From positions 33,050,712 to 33,114,711 of the forward strand of contig OY757934.1 in NCBI GenBank assembly GCA_963585895.1: a DNA stretch of 64,000 bases, given 5' to 3'. The stretch comes from Sepioteuthis lessoniana. Its lineage: Eukaryota; Mollusca; Cephalopoda; Myopsida; Loliginidae. Both the position numbers and the translations under genes were made by a program. Below, one piece after another: positions 46,433 through 56,945 of this stretch; within the stretch, counting starts at the first letter, position 1; each line of letters begins with the position of its first letter. Below the pieces are notes generated by a model. The model saw only the letters and a list, made by a program, of their open reading frames with translations. It had not been told where the DNA came from and made no database searches.

Positions 46433-47402
46433 TTTATTATATCGGATAGATCAGACTTCCATGTGATTGATAGCCTATTGTTAGCAGTCCACGCCTTAGC
46501 AAGATGCATATTGACATTACTTTCAGATAATGAGAAACTGTTACCGAGGTACGTGAACTTGTCAACTAATTTTAGAGGACCGCCTTTTAGAGTGGAGAAC
46601 GCTCCTTCTCGTTTAAAACAGATGAATTCTATTTTGTTTGCGTTCACACGTAGGTCAATGCTTCAAGCTGCTTGCTCCCGGCTATACTGCAGGGATTCGG
46701 CTTGGGTACGTGTATTTGCAAGAAGTGCTACATCATCTGCATAGCCTGCGTATGTGATAGTTTCTGTATCGTCTATTTCTTGCTTTTTTTTTTTTTTTTT
46801 TTTTTTAGCGTAAAGCCATTTTCTTTTATTATATCTATGGATGTTCGAAGTACGTAGTCAAGGCAGATTATAAACAGATATGATACTAATGTGTCTCCTT
46901 GGAGAACACCAGCAACAATGTCGAAGGTGTCTGTGCCTCCATCCGGTGAGCGAACCTTGACTTTAATGTTTCTATTGTGCATCATTATGGTTGAAACAGT
47001 TTCCTTAGGTAGACCATAAGCAAGAAATATTTGCTCCATCTTCCCACTGTGTGTAGAATCAAAGAAATCTACAAACAATAGTGTTATCTCAAGATTTTTC
47101 GCACGAACTCCTATGATTCGACAGATTGTTGGAATTTGTAAAGTTATGGATCTATTTCTCCGTAAACCGTTCTGATTTTTTTCGAAGAATTTTTTCAATT
47201 TCAGGTTCGATGCGATTGAGAAGCAGAGCATTTTAAACCTTAGCTGCTATAGAAGAAAGAGTTATGCCTCTGAGATGAGTGATGCCACTTACGGCCGAAT
47301 TAACAATAGAAATCCAATTATTTTTCTAAAAGCTTCAGGTGTGGTAAATATACCAGCGAAATATTTTACGATAAATGTTTTTGGGAAATAACGGAAAAAT
47401 AT
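46433..47402 (-). pseudogene. RTE-like LINE reverse transcriptase with YADD box
   Basis: The only LINE copy here that keeps the catalytic half. Minus-strand blocks in order: ITLSSIAAKV (about 47250), NALLLNRIEPEIEKI and RKNQNGLRRNRS, LLFVDFFDSTHSGKMEQI (RT motif with the first Asp), LAYGLPKETVSTIMM, AGVLQGDTLVSYLF, then a poly-A interruption (46785-46806). The catalytic YADD follows in GYADDVALLANTRTQAESL near 46710-46745, then NANKIEFICF and KLVDKFTYLGNS. It stops at DIIKQDFF near 46433. There are frameshifts and an in-frame stop after EQAA. Upstream endonuclease and downstream C-terminal parts are absent. Confidence 0.87.
47214..47402 (-). repeat. 189-bp perfect inverted repeat, right arm
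   Basis: Reverse complement of 46001-46189 with no mismatch found. The arms are separated by about 1,024 bp. This arm is continuous with the LINE reading frame to its left, so it is the source copy. Confidence 0.93.
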
Positions 47403-48554
47403 GTTTGAAAGTAATGGCTCGAGATAAGAATATATCGCGAATTGTTATAGTAAAGACAGAAAGAAAATATTAGATGTCGTTCGAGAAACAAAAAAGGTGT
47501 TGATAAATACGCGACCCATAAGTAGCAGGGTAATCCAATCGCCTAGCCGATTGGATTATTAATTATCTTAAAGTATAATTTTTCAGAATAGGTGGATTCA
47601 TCTGGTAAAATCTAAAGACAGGAGGAACTAAGGTTATTTATTTGGAAAGCATTATTGAGAAAGTGGGAAGATAGATTCCTCATGAACTCCTCTTTGGTTA
47701 AGTGTTGGTAATAGGTAAAAACTAAGAGAGGTCGGAGTAACTGGGGAGAAGTTAACAGAGAACTTGTGTACCCATAAAACCCGTCGGAGCTCTTCCGCAA
47801 TACTGTGGACTTTTATAAAAACTGAGCGTTTCAGCACTCGTAGTAGAAGCAGAAACAGAATCAGGCAGAAAACTAGTCAGACGGAGAGAACTGGCATCTC
47901 CACGATATCCATATCTCACGTCTTTTCTCGAACTTATGCTCTGAAACAAATCTGAAAGAAAGTACAGATTCTCTATCACTGAGATGAAGAATTTTTTTCG
48001 AACAGAATATAGTAATCTTAATTAACTCACAACTCACAAGAGTTACTGACAACAAATACCACATTATTCCATATAGTAGAAAGGGAACGGGCTTTTGTTT
48101 TTTTCTCAATATCATGATATTTTTTATTATCATTTCTTTATATAAATATCACTGCCTCCTCTTCCTTCTATTTGGAGACCGATTTTGTGTGTGTGTGTGT
48201 GTGTGACTTGTCATTTCTTCCCGCCGACGACCGAACTTCAATCTGATCGAATTGCCTTAATCGATCTCCCTATCTGAGATCAAAATACACAACGTGGCAG
48301 ATAGGGGGCAGATCAAAAGTTGTGACTTCAACCAAGGTAGCTGACCACGGAGGAATTTCCTGTCATCCCATCTTTCGACCAGATGCGGCCATTTGGACGA
48401 GAGTGTAGACATAGTGTTATGTAAAGGGACAGGGGAGGAATGGGCGTATATATTCGTCACCGCTACCCGTGACCAACCTTGATAATTGGTGCCGCGAGTG
48501 ACGAGTTATATAATTGGTGCTTTGCGACTAGGATAAGTTGCATATTTGGTACCG
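47403..48554. other. Stretch without a recognised gene; possible LTR-type end
   Basis: 47600-47980 holds overlapping short frames with no motif. 48240-48560 is GC-richer and contains three phrases, ATTGGTGCCGCGAGTGACG, AATTGGTGCTTTGCGACT and TTTGGTACCGAGCCC, spaced about 36-60 bp apart. These resemble repeated primer-binding-site-like TGG sequences. I could not identify an LTR pair. Confidence 0.3.
48186..48205. repeat. (GT)n microsatellite
   Basis: About 10 GT units. Confidence 0.9.
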
Positions 48555-49760
48555 AGCCCAAGGACAAGTGCATATTTTTAAGTTCTATGGAGAGATATAT
48601 TAGAGATATACAAAAAAGACAAGAAAAATTCCATTGTTGATGTTTAGATTATAAGTTTTGAGCATGCTCTTTTTATGGACTAATCTTTAGTTAGTATGCA
48701 ACCTTTCCATATTGTATTTTAGGAATGTTATTATTACTGTGGATATCTTTAAAATGTTTAGAACTTTTAAAATCCATTTATGGTATACGCTATTAAAAAC
48801 TTTTCTGTTGACATATATAGATTTTTTTCGTCTTAATCGATAATTCTATATGATCATTGTTTTTGTGAGGAGTCAATCTTTGAAGCCTTATGATTCTGTT
48901 TTGTATCCATTTTGTTCTAAAGGGAAGATGTCCTTGCCTTCTATGAAACCAGTTATACACTCTTTTAGAATTGATGTTATCATTTTATGTGTTGTGGGAA
49001 GGCATGTGATGGGTTGGTATTTTTTTTTTTTTTTTTTTTTTGCGTTTGTTGTTTCTTTTGTTTTTGAAAGTAGGTATGATACTCCTTCTGCGAGCCAATC
49101 AGACATCTTTTCAAGTTCTTTGATGATTTCTTAAATAATTTTCGTCGTTAGTTGATGTATGGAGGATAGGTGGTGAAACTCCCCTCCCCCCAAAAGTTTT
49201 TATCAATTCAAGGTGACTTCCTTTTATGTGTGCGTTTAAGTGCATATATAATTTCTTCTATTGTAATATCTTCGTAGATTTATGGTTCATTATTTTTATA
49301 AGTGACTTTTATATTTTCAATAAACCTTGTTTTTTCATTATATGGTTTTTTATGGCTCCGTATATTACTCTAAAATGATTTCAATTCTTCAATAGTGGAG
49401 GTTTTCTCTATATTTGTCTCTTTCTCGATAGAATTTTTTGGGGTTACCTTGAAATATTTTGTTGTGTTTGAAGATTTTTGTTTGTTTTTCAAATCTTCAA
49501 ATGCGCTGACCTTTAGCTTAATTTTTTTGCAACAAATTTTCTTTCATTATTGGGATCTTATTAATTGATGTTATCTCATATTTTCTTTTAATTTTTCTTA
49601 CTTTTCTAGTTTTCACTTTAACATTCTTACTCATTTCATTAAGTTGAGTATTTCTTCTCAGTATTCCTCTATTTTTTTTTGTATCTTTAGTTTCCATTTG
49701 GGTTGCTTAAAGTATTCTATTTATGTGTTATGGTAACGGGACTTATTACTGTAACAGTCG
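48555..49760 (-). pseudogene. Second LINE clade, reverse-transcriptase fragment
   Basis: Minus-strand blocks in order: PKWKLKIQKKIEEY, KNVKVKTRKVRKIKRKYEI and QRIXRFEKQTKIFKHNKIF (49500-49720), NPKKFYREKETNIEK, a linker with EEIIYALKRTHKRKSP, then YQPITCLPTTHKMITSIL (about 49000), KDIFPLEQNGYKTES (about 48920), KSFNSVYHKWILKVLNILKI (about 48760) and NINNGIF (about 48640). The order is that of a LINE ORF with an N-terminal basic region followed by RT. It reads like the R4/Dong-type or a related group, but the clade is uncertain. Stops, frameshifts and a poly-T run at 49020-49041 break it. The catalytic DD box is not reached. Confidence 0.75.
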
Positions 49761-50939
49761 AAGATATTATTTAATTTAAAAGCATAAGATTTGGTTTAAA
49801 ATCTTGGAGAAGATGTTCTATTGCAGAGTTTGCCGACTTTATTTGCATTAGGTTGTTTTGGTCATGTTTCAAATTCTTTTAGAGGTGCTGTTTTTCATAT
49901 CAGTATTAATTACGTTAGTGAATTCTCTGATCATGTTTATTTAATTTTGTCGATTTTAATCTTATTTTCTGTGGAGTCGGGGTTTTCTATTTTAGTTTGG
50001 CGATTCTCTAATTTGTATTTATTTTTTGTTGCTGAAGTTTTCATACAATCATTGGTTGATTGTTTTAATGCATTATCTTTTTTATTATTACCTGCGTTTC
50101 ATTTCGTTGGATATCAGCAACTACTAATTTTTTGATACTTTCTTTTTCAGTATCTGCTAAACGGTTGCTCTTCAGGATATATCTCCCCACATACCCATTT
50201 ATTTAGATCCAAGTGTGTATCAATGCATTTAGTTCTCTCTCACCATATGTCGTAGGTACCTTGAGTTGTATTACTTCCTGGTGCCTTATTAATTGTATTT
50301 GTTAATTGTATAAAAAAATGCATTTACTATTTCTTTACAATCCTCGTTTGACGGTTTTTTCTTGTGTATTTCTGTTGCTTTGGTTTTAATAATGAACTTG
50401 ATAAGACAGTATTTGGATTACCCCGGTACTGATAACTTCCAGAGTGAGTAAAGGATTGTGTTCCAGTGGCTGATTTTCCGATCTCAACTTGATTCATCAT
50501 TGGGAGACACGATATTTTTTCATCCATGAGGGGTGTATTGTAAAGAGTGGTTTTCCAATGTGTTTCTGGTTTATGCTATTCTTACTGCCAAGAAGTGTTT
50601 CTGTTTTGCTCAGTTTTGAAGGTGAAAGCAAAAGTTCAAAATTACACAATGTTAATAAAGCTTATTCACCAAGGTAAAGAACTAGAACTATTAACTTTTG
50701 ATACCAACTAATATTTTCCTATCAATTATTGTTATTTGTTCGTTAATCATGCTTGGGCATCTCCCCTTTTTTTACTATCTTCTCATATCTTCTCTTAAAA
50801 AAGAATCTTTACACAAAATATATACACTATTAATACAATATCTATATACAAATCCGATTTTGTTAAATAATTCATCTGATAGTTCATAAAAATGCTCTCT
50901 TAATTTTTTTTGCTTACCCTTACTTCAGAAATCATCTAA
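49761..50939. other. AT-rich stretch, nothing secure
   Basis: A 104-codon plus-strand frame at 49821-50135 is hydrophobic and T-rich, typical of AT-rich noise. Minus-strand pieces might extend one of the neighbouring LINEs, but I cannot align them. Confidence 0.35.
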
Positions 50940-51693
50940 TTTAATCTTGAAAAATTTCCCACTTTTACGGTTTTTAATATGATTATTGCTCTCCTTACAA
51001 TTAACTAAATGTGATTGTTAGCTTTAAATGTATTCTTAAAGCTAACCCCAAGATTGCGTTCCTCATTTACTTTTTACATTTCCCTGTTACTTAATTTATA
51101 TTTAACTTTAATATTTTTGAAGAAAAAAATTTCTATATCAAATTTTGATTTCCAAATATCTTCCCAATATGACAATTTATTTTGATATGTTTTATTTCTC
51201 TTGATAATGATCCAACAATTAGTTTAACATCATCTTCAAATAGTTTTATTTCTGCTTCTATATGATTAAGTAAATTATTTATGAATTTAAAGAGCAACAA
51301 TGGTCCCAGTACTGATCCCTGAGAAACTCCAGATGGTACTTTCTATGTTTCAAAATAATTGTTACTAATTTTACTCACATAGTTCTCCCAAAAATATCTT
51401 ACAATATTTTTTTTTTGAAATATCTAAGTTTTCATTTGCACAGGTAAACGATGATGAGATACTGTATCAAATATCTTGCTAAACTCCAAATGTATATCTG
51501 CATCATCAAGTATTAATTTATATTAATTTCCAAAATATCAGATAATATTGATTTACCTTTGATTAAAATTTATATCATCCCCTATAAAATTTCACTTGTG
51601 ATTTTTTTATCAATTTTTTTAACAAATCTTACACAAGATGAATATCAAAGAAACTGGTCGGTAATTACTTTTTAAATGTATCAAACCTTTTTT
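50940..51693 (-). pseudogene. Third LINE clade (CR1/Jockey-like), RT 3' part
   Basis: Minus-strand blocks in order: HLKSNYRPVSLIFILCKI (about 51680-51630), DIHLEFSKIFDTVSHHRLP (about 51500, RT motif with its Asp replaced by Glu), VPSGVSQGSVLGPLLLFKFI (about 51335-51280), IKLFEDDVKLIV (about 51250, catalytic F-x-DD as FEDD) and LGVSFKNTFKANNHI (about 51050). This is the standard RT order for CR1/L2/Jockey-type LINEs. Frameshifts and stops are frequent. Confidence 0.82.
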
Positions 51694-51935
51694 GAATGGC
51701 CTAATGAGTAGAGTGTTCGCCAATGGTCTGGGAGACCGGGGTTCAAGTCATACCAAAAACTCAAAAAATGGTACTTGAGGCCGCCTTGCTTAACACTTAG
51801 GATTATAAGGTACGGATCAAGGGTAAAGTGGAGCAATCCAGGGAATGGTGTGGCGCCCCCCTACACCTTGGTGTAGTAGCTATTGAAAAGGGAGCCTCCG
51901 GTCACCCTCGACTAAGGTCGCCAACTTTGCTTACT
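51694..51935 (+). mobile_element. Family C tRNA-derived SINE inserted in the third LINE
   Basis: GGCCTAATGAGTAGAGTGTT head with box A at about 51697, GGGTTCAAGTCATACC (box B followed by a small deletion), body with GGATTATAAGGTACGGATCA, tail GACTAAGGTCGCCAACTTTG. LINE sequence of the same minus-strand open reading series continues on both sides. Confidence 0.88.
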
Positions 51936-52480
51936 TATTGTAACTGCCATTTTGCAAATACATGTAATCATGTCATATTTGAAATATTGCGTTGATAAAA
52001 CTTTCATTTAATGATGAGTATTTAAATATTTTAGGTCCCATACTTTCATTTACATCCAACTTAGATGATAATAATAGTTTTGTCTTGAGCTCTTATTTTT
52101 AGATCATCCATAATTTAATAAACATAACTTTCCTTTTGTGGACCAAATTCTTTCAAAGAATAAAAAGATTGAACAAATATTTTTTACTGTACAAACGTTT
52201 TCGTCAATTTTAGTTTTATTATTTTACATATTTGAATAATAGTTTACAACTGTATTTAATATTACTAAGAATTTTATTTTCATGATTCAATATTTCATTT
52301 AATCCAATTTTTGCATATTCATTTTGCCTACTTAAAGTATTTTAAGAATTTTCCATACTTGGAATAATTCCAAATACTTTCCAAGGTTCATCTTTTTCTT
52401 TTCTTTTACAAAATCCTATCCTTTTGTTGTAAACAAATCTAAATATTCGTTTTTATTCCAAAATGTTTACTAAATGAATT
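51936..52480 (-). pseudogene. Third LINE clade, RT 5' part beyond the SINE
   Basis: Minus-strand blocks: KEKKKMNLGKYLE (about 52400), LDVNESMGPKIFKYSSLNES (about 52040) and a degenerate region in the place of the usual SG-PEDWK-A-V-PIFKKG segment (about 51980-51945). They run up to the SINE and are continued by NYRPVS on the other side. Strongly decayed. Confidence 0.55.
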
Positions 52481-52888
52481 TACTGGAGACAAAATATAAT
52501 TCGTTATTACAATCAGTGATTCTTAAAGCTGAAGACTCAGATTTTAGATATTTTTAAAGTGTCACATAAATAGCTGTTCCCCCAAAATTTGCATTATCTT
52601 TCCTATTAATCAAAAATTTGGTATTGGTATTTCCGCTTCTTTTACATTTTCCGCAGACAAATGTGTTTCTGTCATACAAATTATTTTAGTTCGCAGTTAA
52701 TTTTAGTTCTAATATTTTATTTTTTTAACAAATTAACGTTTGTATATAATATTTTCAAACTTTCTGTTTTTCTTTACTCGCATATTTAAAGTTTTCATTT
52801 ACGCTGATGGCTTTTCCATTAGTTACAATGATTTTTAGTTGTTTTATTTTTTATATGTTCTTTTTGTTTTCTTTCTTATCTCTGATTA
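52481..52888. other. Spacer, nothing recognised
   Basis: AT-rich. No gene seen. Confidence 0.45.
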
Positions 52889-53320
52889 GACCAGTCGGCT
52901 GGGGCTATAGAATATGCCGACTGCATCTCAGCAGTGGAGTAACACCCCGCTCCCAACAAGTGTTCTGGATATGATACAAAACCAGTCCTTTAACCCAAGG
53001 GAATGTGGAATATCCCTTCATTGCCATTACTCCCAGGTCCACTCTGATCCAGAGTAGTGGTACCTGTTAGGGTCCTCTCTGTAGATCAAATAGAACTGTT
53101 AAACTAGTTGACTGTGTGCAAAAGATTATCGAATAGAATTACAAGTTTTAGATTGCAATACTTAAAACCATTTAACAGTATGCAAACAACTGATCACTTG
53201 CCTGTTTAATTACTACTTAAAAGATATTCATTTATAAATCATATATATATAAGTGTGTGTGTTATTAAAGGATTTGGCATTACATAACCTACAAGGGTTT
53301 ATAAAACCCAACCAACCAAC
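52889..53320 (+). repeat. Family A repeat, subfamily 2, short copy
   Basis: Head ACCAGTCGGCTGGGGCTATA, a shortened core (the GATGGTGAGG to CTGGAGC block is replaced by CAGTCCTTTAACCCAAGG), internal units of the CAATACTTAAAACCATTTAA type, tail GGCATTACATAACCTACAAG and (AACC)n. Confidence 0.82.
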
Positions 53321-53401
53321 TCATTTCCTTTCTTTCTTTTTTTTTTTTTTTTTTGATTGTGGCTTTTCTTTCTGTTTGAGTCCAGTCTGGATGAATCCAT
53401 G

Positions 53402-54317
53402 TACGTAGTGCCTTCAATAAGTTTCCAGACATTTTTTGTACAGGCATTTAAAATTGTCCTAGACTCTTGAAAATTCATTATGTTATTACTATACATCTTA
53501 TGAGATGACTGACCAATTTTCATGATTTAAGGTTCAAATGAACAGCTACAGCAGGAATTGGAATACACCCTACTAAAGCCTGATTGTCACAGCTGGTGAA
53601 TTTCAAAAATGCAATCTGGACTTTAGAAGAACGATATGCAATAAAATTCTGTTTTAAACTTGGAAAAAATGCCATGCGATGAAAGCTGGATCTACTGCTA
53701 TGACCCAGAGACAAAGAGACAGAGTTCCCAGTGGAAGCAGGCTGGCTCTCCCAGACCCAAGAAGGCCAGACAGAGCAAATCCACCCACAAACTTTTGATG
53801 ATCCCATTTTTTGACAGCACTGGCATGATCTACATGCACTGGGTTCCCACTGGACAGACAGTCAACAAGGAATACTATGTTGAGGTTTTAAGGGAGTTCT
53901 GGAACAGATTCCGTCGGAAGAGGCCAACACTCTTCAAATCGGGTCGGTAGCATTTCCACCAGGACAATGCCCCAGTCCACAACTTCATCCTTGTCACAGA
54001 CTATTTGACCAAGATGGGAATCAAGACAGTCCCTCACCCTCTCTATAGTCCATACCTTGCTCTCTGTGACTTTTAGTTATTCTCTAAGCTCAGAGGCTGT
54101 CGTTATGAGACAATTGAGGAGATGAAAGAGGCTGTGACGAAGGTCATTGACACGCTCACACAAGAGGACTTCCATGGGGCCTTCCAGAAGTTGTTGGAAC
54201 GGTACAACAAGTGCATTGCAGCCGGAGGAGATTACTTCGAAGGAGTTTCATGTGTGTACTATTAATAAAAGTGCCCATATGAAAAAAAGTCTGGAAACCT
54301 ATTTAATGATCCTCGTA
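53402..54317 (+). mobile_element. Mariner-family element with TIRs, internally deleted
   Basis: Imperfect terminal inverted repeats of about 29 bp: TACGTAGTGCCTTCAATAAG... at 53402 and ...CCTATTTAATGATCCTCGTA ending at 54317, both with GTTTCCAGAC at their inner ends. Each end carries TA, the mariner target. The element is 916 bp, shorter than the usual 1.3 kb or so. The N-terminal transposase block NFKNAIWTLEERYAIKFCFK (53590-53660) is followed at once by CDESWIYCYDPETKRQSSQW. This means the rest of the DNA-binding domain is deleted. Confidence 0.9.
53583..54262 (+). pseudogene. Mariner transposase, deleted and frameshifted
   Basis: After the internal deletion at about 53668 the catalytic domain is readable: DESWIYCYD with the first catalytic Asp, HWVPTGQTVNKEYYVEVLRE, HQDNAPVHN with the second catalytic Asp (after an in-frame stop at 53948), and SPYLALCDF, where the third Asp is kept but followed by a stop. 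Then come LRGCRYETIEEMKEAVTKVI and the C-terminal ERYNKCIAAGGDYFE-like end. Family: cut-and-paste DDD transposase. Non-functional here because of the deletion, frameshift and at least two stops. Confidence 0.88.
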
Positions 54318-55531
54318 TTTTCTTCACTTTCATTTTCGATTTTCCTTCCAAATTTATAAGTTATGAAGAAATTTAGTGTCTTAGTATGACCATTTTTAGT
54401 CTATTTCAATTATTTTTCCCTCGAGACATACCACTCTTATGACATTCTTTTTTTTGTATAATCTGGTATACATTTGACTTTTTGCTTTATTCTAGTTTTG
54501 TGGAAACTAATCTGTATTTATAGGTAGCAAGGTTTTTAAAAACGTAGTTTATACCAAAAAAATCTGGTCTCCTCAAGGTGAAGAAAATAGAAATTTGTTT
54601 ATTTGAAAAGAAGTTTTGTGGTTCCAACGTAACCTTTCAGATGTTGATATACTTTTAAAATTCAAAAGTAGAAAACAAAGTACAATAAAATATTTAATCC
54701 AGCTGTCTCTTAATCCACTCGGATTTAAATGATTCCTTCATTGTTAATAGAGTAATTATTTCATACAGAATAAACTTGTTTCTTTCTTTTTTGCGTTTAA
54801 ATCTTTCGCCCTAAGGCTTATTATAAAAGCACCATTATGTTAGTCAGTCATTGCGAAAGCAAGAAATCGTGAGAACACTGCAATTTGTTGGAAAACCCCG
54901 GTGTAAGTTAATATCGCAGCAATGAGTTCGATTCTCATTGACTGCCAGATTCTTAAGTTTAGTAAATATCAAAGGCACTGTAGAATAATGGTTACAAAGA
55001 TATATTTACAGACAATTATTGTAGCCTTGTGCTTGATTAAAGTTAGCTTAGTCAATATCAGCAGCACATTTATTGAACTGTTATGGCTGACCCTAGTCCT
55101 GAGGGAAAAAAGTTGTAATATTGTAATATAAGTTGTAATATAAAGTTGTCCCTTTTATTTTTCCTTATCAAAGCTTTAGTGGGTGAAAGAAAGGAAAAGT
55201 TTAGCTTATTTATTTCCCAAAAGGAAAGAAATAGATTAATCTTCTTTTCACTTGCACGGGCAGTGTGACAATTAAAATGATGCTTATCAAGTTTTTACAT
55301 GTGTTATGAGAGCCTCAGAAGATCCTCAGAAGATCGATTTATAGTAAAAAAAATCAATAGCATGTTAGATTATCATAGTGTTACTCAATGTGCCAACTTG
55401 TCTACACTCGTTTTGCAATAGATATAAAGGAATACAAGGAAAACTTTTTTAAAAAAGGGACTCCCTTGTTAAACTGTCACATTAGTATGCAACTCAAAGG
55501 ATATAGTTGAATATTGACATATCCTTGCTTA
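54318..55531. other. AT-rich intronic stretch, nothing recognised
   Basis: A 69-codon frame at 54922-55131 has no motif. No gene seen. Confidence 0.45.
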
Positions 55532-55753
55532 GTTTGGTTTCTTTGTTTAATGGCATATCAAACTTTGTTAGTTATTTAACGCCAAAGCCGTCCTTCTAGA
55601 AGAACACTAGTGGTACTATTTAAACCATAGCTGGGAGGATAAGGGGGTTCCTACCTTTACTCAAAGTGAACGTAATAGCGCGGCTGGTGTTCAAACTCAC
55701 TTACTACGATTCCGTAGTCCCTTGCTTTAACCATTACACTACGAGGACACTCC
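55532..55753 (-). mobile_element. Family B tRNA-derived SINE
   Basis: Minus-strand copy. The tail at the left is TTTAATGGCATATCAAAC with GTTATTTAACGCC. The body contains AACCATAGCTGGGAGGATAA. The head at the right reads on the minus strand as GTAGTGTAATGGTTAAAGCA (box A region) and AGTTTGAACACC (box B, one mismatch). Confidence 0.83.
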
Positions 55754-56085
55754 CTTCTTGCTTAGCTTAATGTAACAAGACCAAATTAGGAGGGAAATGA
55801 GGAGGTATGAAGATAACGTTCTACCAATATTCCAAGAAGTGAGGGCCTGACAGTCTTGAAAATCAGTATTCAATATTGGCTCAAACATCGACTGTTGGTG
55901 CAAAGTAACTACTTTAACTTCAAAGTAAGAGATATTTCACTGAGCAGCCATCACTCGTAAAAAAAAACAATTAATTTTGTTTATATTCTGTGATATCGCT
56001 GGTAAATATATTAATCATTAAGATTTTCATTTCCTCTAATTATTACATTTATAATGACATTGCAAATACTAAAACCACTTGTGGA

Positions 56086-56175
56086 AATTATTTTACAATA
56101 AGAATTAATTACTTATCAAATAATAAGTCAAATTTTTATTCCCACTAACACACACACACACACACACACACACAC
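56086..56175. repeat. Tandem-duplicated segment, copy 1, ending in (CA)n
   Basis: GAAATTATTTTAC, AATTAATTACTTAT and AAATAATAAGT blocks followed by (CA)n at 56149-56175. They recur at 56805-56896. Confidence 0.85.
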
Positions 56176-56727
56176 TGGCCCAGTCGGCTGGGGCAGCAGA
56201 ATACACCTATTGCATCTCTTCAAAGGGATAGGACTCCCCCAACGAGTGTCCAGGATGTGACACTAAACAATCTCATGGTGAAGCTCCAGTAATGCTGGAG
56301 CTTTGGGGAATGCAGAGTACCCCTTTATTGCCATCGCTCTGGTATGTATGGGTTGAATAGAACTAAACAATGTACTTAGTGGGTAGAGTATTCGCTAATG
56401 GCTCGGGAGATCAGGGTTCATACCAAATATTTAAAAAATGTTACTTGGTACCTTCTTGCTTAACACTCAGCATTATAAGGTACGTATCAAGGGTAAAGTG
56501 GACCAATCAACGGAAAAGAGTAGCGCTCTCCCCTATTCCTCGGTGTAGTAGCTATTGAAAAGGGAACCTTCGAGTCGCTCTCGATTTCAGTCACCAACTT
56601 TACTTTTCTTTAGTTATGCTAAAAGGAATTGTTTGAAATAGAACTGTTTATATGTATAAAAACGGGTTTGGCATTAAATAACCCACAATGGTTGATATGC
56701 CGTAAAACCGAACTAAACCAAACCAAG
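56175..56727 (+). repeat. Family A repeat carrying a nested SINE
   Basis: Head CCAGTCGGCTGGGGCAGCAG, core up to the ATGGGTTGAATAGAACT block (with a deletion of about 50 bp after ATCGCTC), then a family C SINE at 56379-56610. Family A resumes with TTATGCTAAAAGGAATTGTT and ends in the shared tail GGCATTAAATAACCCACAAT, GGTTGATATGCCGTAAAACC. Confidence 0.87.
56379..56610 (+). mobile_element. Family C SINE nested in family A
   Basis: GTGGGTAGAGTATTCGCTAA head (5' end missing a few bases), box-B-like AGGGTTCATACC, body with CATTATAAGGTACGTATCAA, tail TCTCGATTTCAGTCACCAAC then TTTACTT. The short direct repeat expected at the insertion site could not be settled (a TTA is shared). Confidence 0.87.
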
Positions 56728-56735
56728 AACGCGTG

Positions 56736-56763
<28 letters not shown>
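56736..56763. repeat. (CA)n microsatellite
   Basis: About 14 CA units directly after the family A tail. Confidence 0.95.
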
Positions 56764-56768
<5 letters not shown>

Positions 56769-56945
56769 AATGCTAATTAACTGTAAAGGAAATAAACAGA
56801 TGTCGAAATTATTTTACCATAATTAATTACTTATTAAATAATAAGTAAAATTTTCATTCACTCTAACACACACACACACACACACATACACACACAGTGA
56901 ATGCTAATAACCTGTAAAGGAAATAAGCAGACGTCGAAATTTCCA
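56764..56945. repeat. Tandem-duplicated segment, copies 2 and 3
   Basis: GTAAATGCTAATTAACTGTA and AAGGAAATAAACAGATGTCG at 56766-56805 recur as GTGAATGCTAATAACCTGTA and AAGGAAATAAGCAGACGTCG at 56897-56937. A (CA)n tract (56866-56896) lies between them. Confidence 0.88.

Noticed and set aside
53520-53807. 95-codon minus-strand frame across the mariner
   Set aside because: It is the complement of the transposase coding sequence. The plus strand holds the recognisable motifs.
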